Assembly (NCBI GenBank): GCA_034620365.1
Contig: JAQGEQ010000079.1
Span: forward strand, 372,001 to 436,000
DNA length: 64,000 nucleotides
DNA from: Pegea sp. RAD2-039
Lineage: Eukaryota; Chordata; Thaliacea; Salpida; Salpidae
Direction of reading: 5' to 3'
The notes below the pieces were generated by a model. That model was not told where the DNA came from. It made no database searches and saw only the letters and a list, made by a program, of their open reading frames with translations. Position numbers and translations under genes: made by a program. This document shows, in pieces, positions 1-13,131 of the stretch. Position 1 is the stretch's first letter. Every line of letters starts with the position of its first letter.

Positions 1-3000
1 AACCCTACTTAAAAAATGATTACGTCATGAAATTTTAAAATGATTAATTATATTTTCAATATAATTATGAATAATTACTTCCTAATTATGATTCAAACAA
101 ATAGATTATTCAAAAAATACGAAGAAATTTTTGTGGTTAGCTATTATCAATATTTTTGTAGGTTTTCTTTTGTATAAAGGCACCGAAGTATACTTTGATT
201 TACAAGTATGTAGGATATTAACATAGTTTCAAATTAAGTTTCAAATTTACACTTGATCTTCAAACCAAATGATATTATTTTCTTCATAAAACTATCTTCA
301 TAGAAATCAAATGATTTCTTAAAACAAATTTACATTTCTAAGCTAAAGTATTTCATAATTTTGTTCCAATTCAAAAAAATCAAACTTAAGTATTTTGCGA
401 TTATAAATCTTATCAATCTAAAACAAAAGCTATTCTCACATTTATCGTTTTGTTCTTTAAATCTATTTAAAGTAAAAATCTAAATGTCAAATATGACACA
501 CCTTAATAAAAAAGCTCGCAATTGTAAGTTTACCAAGAAAAAATTCACCGCCAGACTTACTTGAGAAGTAAGATGAAAAGCTATTTTATAAACTATGAAA
601 AAAGTAGATTTATCTTTAATATAATTAATCTTTTACAAGTCATTGAATTAAATTAACTTATTTTGCTAATTTCATCTCGCAGACAGTAGAGAACCTCAAG
701 CTCTATTCGTTTTGAAATATTCTGAAATGTATTTGGAGGTATTCAATTCTAAAGTAATTACTAAAACATTTCAAACTGAAAATCTATTGATGATGTAAAG
801 ATAAACTGTAAAAACAGCCATAAAATAAAGTTAATTTGATCATGAATTTTTCGTTTACACCAAAAATGTATATAAAAAAATCATATTTTAGTATAATTGG
901 ACTTAAAAGCAAACAGAAGAAAAATAATTAATTTCTGAAACAGCTTCTATTCAATATCTTAGTCTCGCTGCGGATATTGCAACAAAAGCTAAAATGTCAA
1001 CTGATGGACTTCTTGAAATACAAAGTCATTAGCTATTGATAATTACTATTTGTATTGATTTTACCCATGACCACATTTCTATATAAACGTTTGAAACAAA
1101 TTTGGACAGATATTATTTTGAGAATGTGACGACATTTTAACTTAGACAATTATTGCACTCAGACAAAATCTGTTTTAGTATTTATTCAAAACTTTGACAA
1201 AAAACTATTTATTATGAATTTTGTGCTTTCAACATATTATTGTAGTATCTATTTGGCAGACATGCACCATGACATTGTAATTGTAAATTCTTTCATGAAT
1301 TATTTATTTCATTGAACTTAGCTGTGATTTTTTTATTATTGTATGATTGAAAGACTTTAAAGTTCTATTGTACAAGGTGCCTGACTTATCTTCATAATCA
1401 AAAAAAAGATTATAGCATAATATTTTTCTGATTGCAGAAGCAAAGCTTTTTAAAAGTGATAAAACTTTATATAAGTTAAGAAATTTACCAAAGAAAACAA
1501 TTACCTTTTTCCTTTGTCCTTATTTATAACCAATTTGCAAAAGTGGAGAATTAGTAAAATTGGTTTGCTAATCTGTTAGATAAACAAGATATTATAAGAC
1601 TGATTAACACTAGAGTTTATTTCTACAACTTTCATGAGAAAATGAAAATATTGACTTGATCTTGTTGAAGTTGTCTTAAAACTTGGTTTAATGTAAAACC
1701 GCTAGCTTCACTGAGAATTTGATAAAATATGTTTCCTCTACTAACTCTTTGAAGCATAAAATGTTTACAAAAAATATTTATTAAAAAATTTGTTGTTGTA
1801 TAGAGTAGTAGTCGATGGAAAATTTTTAGTATTTAAAAATAATTCTGACTTCTCTTATTTTTCTAACAGATTATCTAGGCTATGAAAATTAAAATGGGCG
1901 TTACTATAAACTTGTTCATCCTTCAACCCACAACAGCTTATGAGACTTTTTAAACTATGTCAGTTTAAAATTTCGATAAACGATTTAGTCGAAGTTATCT
2001 TCATCAAAAATTTCTCACAAAATTTTTCAGAACTCTCTTGCTTTATTAATTACTATTTAATTTATATCGTAAAATATAATAAAAATAAATGAAACACATC
2101 AGTGAAACCTAAATATTATTTCCACCTATGATCATCTTCAACAGCTTAGAGTTTTTGAGAGACCTGAGAATGTAAAATGATGCGTCATCATTTATAATAT
2201 TTGGTTGCCAGGTATCAAATTTAGAAGGAGAATCTTTAAAATAACCATACACCAAATAGAGTTTACACTAAACATTCAAAATGATTTTGAAAGATGAAGA
2301 TTTGATACCTTTATAAATTCTGCATCTATTTTACAGTTTAATTTGTTAGAGTTGGCTAAAAAAGTTTCAAAAATCTACATACACTGAATACAATTATACC
2401 ATCTCTCAACTTTAAAAGTTCAAATTTCATTCCACTTTCTGGAAGTATATTTGTCTAATTCGAGGTAAAAATGACTTAGACTTATAACAGTGTGTTAAAG
2501 CTACAACTTGAAAGCATTCTTATAACAAAATTACTTGTTTTGATGAGCTTTTATTAAAATCATAGTTTGAGTTAAAGATAACATTGATACCGGGTAAATT
2601 AGCAATAATGAGATATTAAATCGTTAGTATGGTGCAAAAATATAATCAAAGGTAATTAACTTTCCCTAATTTCTAATTTAACTTTTTTCTTAACTCAAAG
2701 ATATCTTTTTTCTATAAATCAACTCCATTATGACTGTATCTTAAAAGACATAAAAAAGCTAGTACAAATTATACTTACGTTCAGGCAGTATTAGGTTAAA
2801 AAACAAGTTTTTTTGCTAAAGTATAAAGATCATCTTTGTTTATCGCCTCAACAAATCAAACAGCGTATTTTAGACTAAAAAGTCATTTTCCCGTACATAA
2901 CTGTCCTGAATAAACTTTTCATTAAAATCGAGAAAGTAAAAATTGTTGTTAACTACAAAATAAAAGTCATCTAGATGAAAAATATTTTTTTATCAGGAAA

Positions 3001-3748
3001 AGTAAATAATCGAATTTTTTGTTGCTCCAATTTTGATGATGTTTAAGATAAATATTTTTGAAATTTTAGATAAGGTTACAATTAATTTGTCAGTTCATAA
3101 CAAAAGCTCATATAAAAATAAATCTAAAGATAATGCTTAATGATGTATAAAGCTAGATAATTTTTACAGTTCAAATGATTATCTATTATAGCAGTCAAAA
3201 TAAATCAAGTATAAATTTGAATTTATTTGCCAGAGTGAAAATAAAAACACTCTAGAGAACTGTAGGCACAAAAATGAATTGATAGAAACTGATAAAGAAA
3301 TAAGGAAACAGTGTGACGTATGGTAAGTCTTCATTGTGCTACTTAGAAGAAGTTATCAATAAAAATAGCAAGTTAACGTTTGAAATTGTTATTAGTCAGA
3401 CAAATAGGAATTAGGCCTAAATAACCAAATACAAAGAAAGATGTTTTTATAATTCTTATACAGTGCTATCGAACACAATACGACAATGATAGGTTCATAT
3501 AAAAGTTTGACTAACTTTTTTTTGTCAAGATCTTGTATTTTACTTTAAAGATCAACCCTTTAGATTCTGTATGATTTTACAGGAAAATTATTTAGAAATT
3601 TAGTAACATTCGATAATAGATAAATAAATTTGTGGAAAATTATATTCTGTATTTAGAACAAAATAATTTCCTCAGACTTTACTCAAAAAGATTTTTTAAG
3701 TTTCTTGCTGCAAGTAGCAATGAGGTATGAAAGAGAATCACAATCATG
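1..3748. other. AT-rich region without a recognised gene
   Basis: No open frame of useful length or recognisable protein similarity on either strand. The sequence is uniformly AT-rich with many short A and T runs. It could be intergenic DNA or a long intron; nothing in it decides between these. Confidence 0.6.
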
Positions 3749-6700
3749 TCATCTTTTTACAATACTTTGTAAAATCTTGCTCCTTGATACGATCCTTCTC
3801 CATTCTTTTCTCAGCATATCAGCGGTCTCATCAGCAAAAAATGTTGAATAATCACCAGGAGTCGCGACAGCAGGAGCAGCTCTTACTGATCTGTAATCTG
3901 CCCCTAATTTCTGTCTAAGAATACCAGTAACCCACACAGCATCTAAATGTGACAATTTTGTGTTGATGGCCACATCAGTCAGTAATTTGGTTGTTGTCAC
4001 TGAAGTGGTATAAAAACCTCCTTGACAATGACCTGGAAGCACATCTGGGGGGTACTGTTCTTTATCTATAGACCAGGGATTGTCCTCTTCCCGTGGGACA
4101 GGGTCTGCTTCCCGGAAGCTGTAGACGCACAGAACTGGAAAGATATCAGGCAGCTTACAAGTCCTAGCCAGAAGTGTCCTAGACTGTTGGACTGCTTTAG
4201 TAAGGGCTTGAGTAATCAGATCAATGTTGGCCATCATGTTATCATCGCATGATGAGTAGAGAGCAGTGGCTTCGATGTTGTCTACCACCCATCTCATACC
4301 AGCTACTGTCCTTTCAGTGAAGAGTCTACAAGTAAGATCAGTCAAAATTTCACCACTAGATGGAGTAATTTCTTACTCGACTTTTTCGGGAACATCTACT
4401 TGAAGTATGTCTCCATACTTCTTGCTTTCTTCATCCACAAGGGCTTGTTGTTCAGGATTAGAAGATCTTGAAAGGAGGAAAGCAGTTTCTAATTGCACTT
4501 CATCAATATACTTGACTGAAGCCCAAGTCTCGCGTATAGCATTTCGATTTTCTGTATTTATTATCCAAGATTTTACTAATGTTATCATCTTCCATTTCGT
4601 CTTTGGTTCTGCAAAAATTTTTGAGGGAACATTGATAAACGATGTAAAAGTCATTGAGCCGTATCATATCACAAGCAGACATTGTTATGATAAGTTATAA
4701 AAAATTTCAGCACTTTCAAAAATTGTTGTAACAACTAATTAAGCTACAATAACTAAACTTAGGTAATTACTAATCGAAGTTTGTGTTCAAATCATGATGA
4801 AAACTTTAAAATTTGATCCTAACCAATTAAAAAATAGAAAAAAATGAAAATGAAAGGAGTAACTTAAGAAGAAAAATGAGAATTTGTTTACAGTAGACAT
4901 AGAATATAGATCTACTGAGATTTTTCCTTGTAGGGTAAAAGAAAAGTGGAGCATTGAAACGATACAACTAGATGAATACAGTTTCATTTGAAAACCATGG
5001 CGCTATTTTGTAACTGAACCGTTAAAAAAAGGTTTGCTTATTGAACTGCCTTTATTTGATACCGGCTTTGAGTAAATCAATGAATGTTGTGATAAATAAC
5101 CTCACCATACACAACAGTTGTATAAAAGTGTTAAGCAGAGTAAGGTACCCATGTACATTGATTCGTACTTCAAGACCAAGACTTGTTTGGACCAAAATAA
5201 TACACATTTGGCAAATCGATCCAATTAGCTTTTACCTCATTTGCAATATTGGAAATAACTTCGTTGAAACAGAGACTACAACAACCTTAAAACGCCATAT
5301 AGTAATATAAACCTTCCAAAAATTACATAGAATATTTTGATAACAATTCGTTTTTGCTACAATGTTCAAGTAAAAAGTTAAAGTCGTTTATACTTAAAAT
5401 CGATATAAAAATGAAGAAATTGTGGTTACAAACATCTTTATTTTTGTAATGCTAAAAATAGATAAAAATAAAGTTTGTTAAAATATGTAAGTGAAAATTG
5501 GTGTTTTTCATTTCTGAAAAAGTTTCAAAATTATTTTTACAAAAATCATAGACGTTTTTTTTTAACTTCTAATTGGCGCACGTTCTTTTGTCCATCCCCA
5601 AAACCAAAGGTATTTTAATATTACTTGTTAATACGATCATTTAGTTGATCTATTGCTACTTACGTAAGTTTGAAGTTACTTGTAATTTGCCAACAGGTGC
5701 TAATTTTTAAATTTTGCTACTTAATTTGCAAATTAAGTTTAAAACAAAAATGATTGATAGTTATTAGATTAGACTTTGGGTTTAACCTATATCACGCTAT
5801 AAGCAGCTTTCTCAATATGTTCGGTTAATTTACTTCAGTACATTTCATATATAAATAGTATCTCATTTCAAATTACTCAGAAAAATTCATTTCATATGAA
5901 ACAGTCATTTGAAGAAAATTGTAGCTTTAAATTTAGTCCTACGAAAGAAGAGGTTTCAATTTTATTATTCTGTGAACCTTGATCAAAACTTTACGGATGA
6001 GTAAACTTTGAAAGCAAAGTGGAAGGTTGTTTAAACCAAAAAGACACACCTTAAGAGGCTAGCTTTTTACAACTCTATGAAGCAAATCTTATTTTCAAGA
6101 GTTTGTTCGTCATAAAAAGTCATTTTTTGATAAACACAAAATATAATCACCAATATTCAAACACTAATTATCTAAAACTATTTATCATTATCATGTTAAC
6201 TTGGTTCTCTTCTTCATTTAGTTTTAAATACTGTATGCAAATTGATTGAGAGCTCTTTAAGATAATTTGATCTAATCTATTGTTTCAGTAGTTTTCACAA
6301 ACCACAATTGTTTTCATGTAACGAATATTAACTTATAAGAAACACAAAAAACTTCCAATTTAAAATCACATTCAAATTTTGATTTATAATTTTAGGAAGA
6401 ATGAAACTTCTAATCAAGAATATCAGATAATCAGTTTCACCTTTTGGTCTGTAGCAACCGTCGTTCACTGGATTCACTGTTCCAATTCGTTCTAAAACGT
6501 CAGTAGGAGAAATTAAAATATCTGCAATTCTCCAGGACTTTGCGAGATCAGCAACGAAAATAGGAGCATTAGAAGTTGGAAAACCGATGGTTTTTTGACG
6601 GAAATCTGGGCCATTGATAGGAGCGGGAATCCCACCTAATCCCCTGCTCTCAGATAAGACCCGTGTGTCCGGCTCATTCATGTTCCCGATGTCGATTCCT

Positions 6701-7054
6701 TCCTTTTTGTAAAGCTTTAAAAGTAATTCTCCGTCTTCGATTCCTTTAAAAATTTGTCGAATTTGAGTCGCAATCTTTTCTTCTTTATTTTTGTCAGGAT
6801 CAGGTTCGTTATTTCTGTGGAAATATATTTTTTTATCATCAAATACAATAAAGACTTGAAAAGTGTAATCTGATTTAAAAGTGTTTAAACGTCAAAACAA
6901 AGATTACAACAATTCTTTTCTATACTCACAGTTTCACTTGACGAGGTACATACTGATGTCTTTGTAAAGAAGTAATGTAGTACATATGAGCCGAAAAAAA
7001 ACAGATTATTATAAACGTCAAGAAAACCATTGACTTATTTTTACAGTTCCTCAT
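3749..7054 (-). CDS. GT31 beta-1,3-galactosyltransferase-like type II membrane protein, 4 exons
   Basis: Predicted Golgi glycosyltransferase that transfers a hexose in beta-1,3 linkage from a UDP-sugar. I place exons at 7054-6930, 6814-6441, 4608-4377 and 4325-3749. Their phases join exactly and give 435 aa. Exon 1 starts with a short basic tail (MRNCKNKS), then one hydrophobic anchor, the usual type II layout. Exon 2 is the stem and ends in NPVND-like sequence. Exon 3 has the family motif KMITLVKS and NRNAIRETW. Exon 4 has AGMRWVVDN, a CDDN motif where the family has DDD, CQGGFYTTS and AVWVTGIL. The last intron is 51 nt (4376-4326) with GTAAGA/TTGTAG; read through, it would put a stop in frame. 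The start at 7054 is 5 nt after a TGTAG acceptor-like site. Acceptor substrate unknown. The altered DxD region leaves activity open. Confidence 0.82.
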
Positions 7055-10000
7055 TTTTCTACACTTAAACTGGTAACATAAATGAAAGTATTCTGTAAAA
7101 AAAATAGTTGTAATTAGAACTACAAACATGTCTTCAACAGCCGAAATAATTAGAAAGTTGTTCAATTAACAATTAGTAAGTCAATTTGAAAAAAACTAAA
7201 AGCCACTTTTTTGTTTTGTTTTTAATCTGATCTGCGAGTAAACAGTTTTTCAAATAAAAAACTTCTCAATTAAAGTAATATTTGATTACAGCTAACTCAA
7301 AGAAAAGAAATCTAGATAAAAAACAATTATACTCATTTTATCCATTGTCAATATCTTTTTGGTTCTTATTACATTTTAGGCATCAATTATTGAGAATAAA
7401 ATAAGTAGGCTTTAGTCAGTTATTAATCTAAACTTAAGTAGAGCTAAATAAGTATACGAAATTTCCCAAAGAAGTTTTTTTTATAAATACTACCAAACCC
7501 AATTCTTATAAATGATTACAAATGTAGTGAAGCATGAAAAAGATTGTCCACTGAAAAAATTTTCATTCCGAACTAATCTTCATCACTTAACTGATACTAA
7601 CACACTCACTTTAATTCTTGACAAAGTCAACAGTTAAATAAAGACTTGTAACAAGCAAACTTGAAGAAATGATATCGCATCTAAACTAGAATCGGTAAGA
7701 CATCAATTTTACTTCGTTGACATTTAGAAACTATCTTATTAGCTCTGGAATGAAGCGATTGTTAGCGACAGCTAGCGGTCAGATTAAAAATATTTTTATC
7801 TGTAGGCTTTGATAATAAAAAATCATTTTAGAGTATTTATTGATGATTTAGTAAAAGTATTACTACAAATTAGTTTGTAGATAAAAAATGAATAATTTAT
7901 AAGAAATATATACACAATAATTTTGAAAAGTTTTTAGACAAATCTTTGGGGTTAAAGCTGTATTTTTACTAAGTAGAAATAACATAAAGTATTAAAAAAA
8001 AATAATTTTTAGTTTTAAATTGACAACTTAACGTTGAAAATAGGAGAGAAAAATTACTGTCAACAGAAGACCAAACTTTTGACAGACAAAAGATTAAATT
8101 CCTTGAAAATATCTTACAGTAACTAATCAACAAATGAAAACGGAATAATATATAACTTTATCATAAATTTGCGATTGTCGAAAAAAAAATTCAATTAACC
8201 AGTTCATTAATTCTCAAAATAAAAATAAAGATTAAAGTTCATAGATTTCTTAAGATTGAAAATAACCACAAACTCAAAATCTGAAGTTTGGATATGAATA
8301 GAGAAGTTTTGAAATAAATTCTCCATCGCATGGCAAATCATTTAAAGAATTCAAAACAATAGCAAGACAGTTGGTATAGAAAAATACAAAAAGAGAGATT
8401 AGTCGTGAATGATCTCTAACCCTTCAATGTAACCTGATAGTCTTAAAGAACTTCCTTTTTTAAGATTTGTTACATCTTCACAAAAGCTTTATATTTTTTT
8501 AAAGAGATGACTACCAAAAGGTTTTTTTGATGCTTTTCTTCGAAATTTTGCATAAATTTGTAATTTATTTTTCTTACGGAATTTTTCCACTAATTTTTTT
8601 ATAAAATTTTGAAATTCAGCACGATATCACATTTGAAAAAAATAAGTATGATTATCAATATATACATCATTAACACTAATTGATCTTAATTTGTGTTATT
8701 TCAAGGTAATTAAAAAAAGATCTATTTTTGTAATTATCAATAAGATGCTTGTTTACTAACTTTATTTTCTTAATAACTAATATTTAAAAACAATTTAGGA
8801 AACCTTATGTTCTGTTTTTGAACAGCTTCAAAGTTATATTTGAAACTTACATAAGACCTTATTGTCTTTCAATTTTCATTCTTATTTGAAAATTATTTTT
8901 TACATTCAAGCATTTTTATTTAATCTGGCTTATACTAAAATATGCAAGTTTAATCTCTGCTTCTTACTATAAGGTACGTGGTATTTTAAAAACTAGTAAA
9001 CTAGTTTTATATATTACCTGCATCAAAAAGTCTATCAAAAATCAATCTGCTATCAAAAAGTCGTAAACTGTAAAAGTAAATCTTTCAAACTAATATAGGT
9101 TTTGATGAATAAATTAATAAATTCCATTTTCGTATTTTAAATCATTTTAGAATTGTTCTGTTAAAGTTTCCTCATAGGCTTGTATGTCTTAAGATTGATA
9201 AAAAGCTGGAGTCATGTAGAGTGTCATACTTTTATCAAAACATCGTTTTTCAAGATCTATATATGTGTTATCCATATAAGGTGTTTTTTATTTTCAAACT
9301 AAATTTCCTTTTTCAAGGTAATAATGTTTTTATAAAAAGTCTTAATTAAAGTTTGCTGTATGCTTAGTCAAAAGATGATTAAAAAACAAAAGCATGAAGC
9401 TGGGTTACTTAAATACTAATTTCTATATTTAAAACTAATATTACTTCTTGTATTTTAAGTGAAGTACAAAATAAAATTATTTAAGATGTTCGACTTGTTT
9501 TTTAAGTTTTTATGAGATAAATATCTGCTGATAGTATGACACCAAAGGTCTTGATACACTTGCAGCTTGAAAAATTTAGTCTGTTGAAGATATTTAGAAA
9601 TAAATAAACTTTGTTTTTTATATTAAATATTATTAAAAATTAGTTCAGTTTAAACATCTTTTTGGAAAACAAATTTTTGAAATCTTTTTTTGTTTTGTTC
9701 TTTTTGGTTTATTCTTAAAGTTACATTTGAACATTTTATATTTATACTTATTAATTAACAAAGCAAAACGTCAAACAGCGTGACGAAGCTTTTAACTATT
9801 TTTAGATTTATCATTATACAATTGATTTCATTCAGCTAACAATGAACAAAAGTAAGAAAACAACGCATAAAACTGGATATTATTAAACCTTAAATTTTAC
9901 AATTATATATCATATGCTCGTTTAATTAACTACTGAGTTTCAAGGTTTAAACATTTAACTTTATCCTGGAATAACTTAATCAATTAATCGATAAGGCTTT

Positions 10001-12066
10001 TAGTTATTTTAGTGCTAAATTTAATCAATAATCCAATTTTTAATTGGCTAACTGAGTTTTTCAGTCTGAATATAATCCTAAAATGTTTTATGATAACCTG
10101 ATAGATTTTAAAAGCTTGTTTGCTTATTATGTAGAGTTTGAAATCGTAGTATGTAAATGTTATAAGTTGAGAATACTTGGTCAATGATATACTACTGACA
10201 GATTAACATTGTATTTTGTAATAAAGTGCTAAAAGTAGAAAGGAAACAACTAAAAAGATGGAGTAAAAGTTCATTTATATAAGTATATATATGTTTTGCC
10301 ATATAAAATTTAAAAATAAAAACTATTTTCGACTATTCTTCTAAAACGGGAGCTTGAATAGAAATTAATTGAAATCTAAAAATAAATTCCAAATTCTTGA
10401 ATGCTAAACACATTGTGTAAAAATCATTTATAACTGTAAGTAGATATATGTAGATTTCCAACGAGCATTCCAAATAACAATGTTTCGTGAAATGAAAATA
10501 GATTTAAACGTGAAAGCATGTTTGGTGGTTTATTTTTAGCTAACTTATTTTCCTCTAAAAACTAGTAAGAAATTTCAAAGAATGTAAAAAGCATTTACAT
10601 CTAAATCTTCAGAATGTAAATTGTGGAATAAATCATGAGAATGTAAATTGTGGAATGAATCATGAGAATGTAAATCGATATTCAAAGTTTAACAATTTAA
10701 TTATTATTTTAAAATGTTTTAAAACCCGTAAAAAAAATGCATGTTGAAAGGTTGCTTAATTTCGTTAAACTTTAATTTTCTAATTTGTTAATTTTATTAA
10801 TATTTTAAAGAAATTTTACTTTAATTTTGTTGTATAGAAGCATAGTTTATTCTTCAAGCTTTTATAAATTATATAAAACTAATAAAAGATAATAAATTAT
10901 CTTCAAAAAAGTTCAAATAAAATTCAGATGAACTTTTATATAATAATTTACCAGAATTTTATTGAGCTTCTGAGCCTTGTAAGTTATTTACTTTAAATAT
11001 AATAAAAGGTTTGATTTGTAAATAAAAGAAAAATAGTTTCAAATTTATAAAGTTTTTCTTTAACCTGGCATGAGTACAAAAGAAGTGAACAAAACTTTCA
11101 GAAGTTATTCAAATTGACAGTTCAAACTTCGTATCCGTTTTGGCATTCAGTTTAACTCTTAATTTTTTTAACTGATATAAGTGAAAAATATGTAATTTTT
11201 CTAATTGAAATTATTTCTTTTCAAGATCCTTTAGTTAGTAATTTAGTTAGTATAAGACAAAAGACTATAAGATATCTATCTTCGAAAGCAAACCACTTTT
11301 GTTTTTAGCTTATTACTCAGAACTGCTAAAACTTTAAAATGTTAAATTAAAAAACGTAGACAGTATTAAAGTACATTAAGTTTTAAAGAAATCAATAACC
11401 AGGCTGACAATTTTACTCTAAATTGAATTTTCACAAATTACATAAAGGAAAATAAACAGTACAGCCAAGAAGGTTGTAAAATAAAAGTAGATTAAAGGTA
11501 AAGTTTCAAGAGATTCAAAAAGATCAAGAAGATGAAGACAGATAGTGTAACGAGTCTTACATCTTGTCAAGAATAAATCTTTTGAACATTATAGGAATCA
11601 ATTCTTGTTTATTTAAAATATTACTCAAATATATCCACAAAAATTAATATTCACAAATTAGAAGTTCATGAAAGTTCAAAACAAACTGATGAAGCATCTA
11701 ACAAACAAAAACAACTTTACTTTATGACTTTGTATTAGAAGTAAAACGACCACGCTAACAAAACTTTCAAAGTCAAAAGCAATAATAGGAACAGTTTATT
11801 GTAAACACTACTTTATATGACAGAAACTCTTTGTGGTTAGCTATTAGATGTATATACAAACCTAGAATTAGTTTCAATAACTTTAATCAAGTTGAATTAT
11901 AAAACCATCAGTGATATAAATTGAAGTTAAAAGAGATAAGACTTAAAATACAAATTAACTACATCAGAATCAATCTCAAACCTAAAAGAAACTCTTGCTA
12001 AAGATTTGTTACAAAACGTTTAGTTATAACTCAGGTTAATGAAGAAAAACATATGATGTAAAAGAA
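7055..12066. other. AT-rich region without a recognised gene
   Basis: No convincing coding sequence on either strand. Only short chance frames occur. A 27-bp direct repeat at 10611-10676 is the only local structure I saw. Probably intergenic. Confidence 0.55.
10611..10676. repeat. 27-bp direct tandem repeat, about 2.4 copies
   Basis: Two full units (10611-10637 and 10638-10664) differ at one base (aataaat against aatgaat). A partial third unit follows. AT-rich, non-coding surroundings. Confidence 0.8.
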
Positions 12067-13131
12067 TTAATCAAGTTCATAACTAAGACATAGAAAAGGC
12101 GTTGAAGATGTGATATTGTATTCATTTTTTCCGGTGATTTCATTAATAACTTGAAAGCCCATAAATTGAAAAGCTTTAACTGTACTGGTGTAGTTTTGTT
12201 GCTTTTTTGCAATACAAGCAACTACCTCAGATAAACCAAGACATTCTTCTGCATATTCAAGTAATGCAATAAAGCTTTCCTTGCTGGCATTTAAAGGTAT
12301 TTCAATGTACAGCTTGTCATTCACTTGGCTCTGAAATTTTGTTAATCGAATTTCAGTTGTTTTATTACCAGCTAGGCATTTCGGTTTTTCAAATATAAAA
12401 GACTAGTTGAAAAACTATAAAAATTATCAGATACAACTTATGTAGAAGCTTGTATTGTAATCAAATTATCATAAGGTCAAAATAATGCTAAAACATAATG
12501 ATTAATGAAATATTTTGAAGTTAAACATGAAATTACCGTATTCCACGAAACAACTGACTTCTCAGCTATCTGGTGAATAAAAACCCGAAGCACAACATCA
12601 CCTTCTTCGACATATTTAACAAACAGATCTTTATAAAACTTGCTGCAACCTGCTATTTCATTTTCACATGTATCGAGACTACAAAAATAATAAAACTATT
12701 ACAGTAAGATGACGAATTAACGAATATTATAACAAGTTTTGTAGATAGTCCTACAAACACCACCAGATAGTAGTAAACAAATACTATAAAAAGATTGTCT
12801 ACAACATCAATGTTTAATTAAACTTACAATAGCAATTACTATAAGATACATTTCAAAATTAAATCTATTAAATGGTAAAAACATTTATTATTTAAACATC
12901 TCATTAAACACTTATTTATATAGACTCACTGAAGTTGGTCTGTTTTCATTACTAAAATTGCTTTAATGAATCAAGTACCTGCAAGCGTCGTCAGGAACAC
13001 TGAGGTTGTTTCGAATCTCTTGTGGCGCAAAATTGCACGATTCTAAACTCTGATTCAGTGAATACACCATAACATTCTTTTTTCTCTTTTTCTTCATGAT
13101 TAGTTGCTTTAGTCGTAGTATCAGGTAGCAT
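12067..13131 (-). CDS. OAZ: Ornithine decarboxylase antizyme, 3 exons, programmed +1 frameshift
   Basis: Antizyme binds ornithine decarboxylase, blocks its dimerisation, targets it to the 26S proteasome and lowers polyamine uptake. Exons: 13131-12979, 12678-12537 and 12330-12067. ORF1 starts at ATG 13131 (MLPDTTTK) and runs 46 codons to TGT TCC TGA at 12991. The conserved body lies in the +1 frame, reached by skipping the T of TGA, which gives S-DDACS and then exons 2 and 3 in phase. Exon 2 ends in KSVVSWNT, like the family's conserved tryptophan segment. Exon 3 has the signature LYIEIP, SKESFIALLEYAEE, FQFMGFQVI and a C-terminal FLCLSYELD. Total about 186 aa, slightly short for the family. 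Translation is expected to depend on polyamine-stimulated frameshifting. Ortholog type (OAZ1/2/3) cannot be assigned. Confidence 0.88.
12991..12996 (-). promoter_or_regulatory. Antizyme +1 ribosomal frameshift site TCC TGA
   Basis: Read on the minus strand, TCC (12996-12994) is followed by the ORF1 stop TGA (12993-12991) and then C. Moving one base forward gives GAC GAC GCT and enters the conserved antizyme frame. TCC-TGA is the commonest metazoan antizyme shift site; the base after it is usually T, here C. The exon ends 12 nt downstream, so any 3' stimulator would be partly built by splicing. Confidence 0.82.

Noticed and set aside
4326..4376. In-frame TAA suggesting the GT31 gene is a pseudogene
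   Set aside because: The stop lies within a 51-nt intron with consensus GTAAGA and TTGTAG ends; removing it restores the conserved family spacing.
5041..5310. 89-codon plus-strand open frame
   Set aside because: No recognisable domain and it lies in the GT31 intron; a chance frame is the simpler view.
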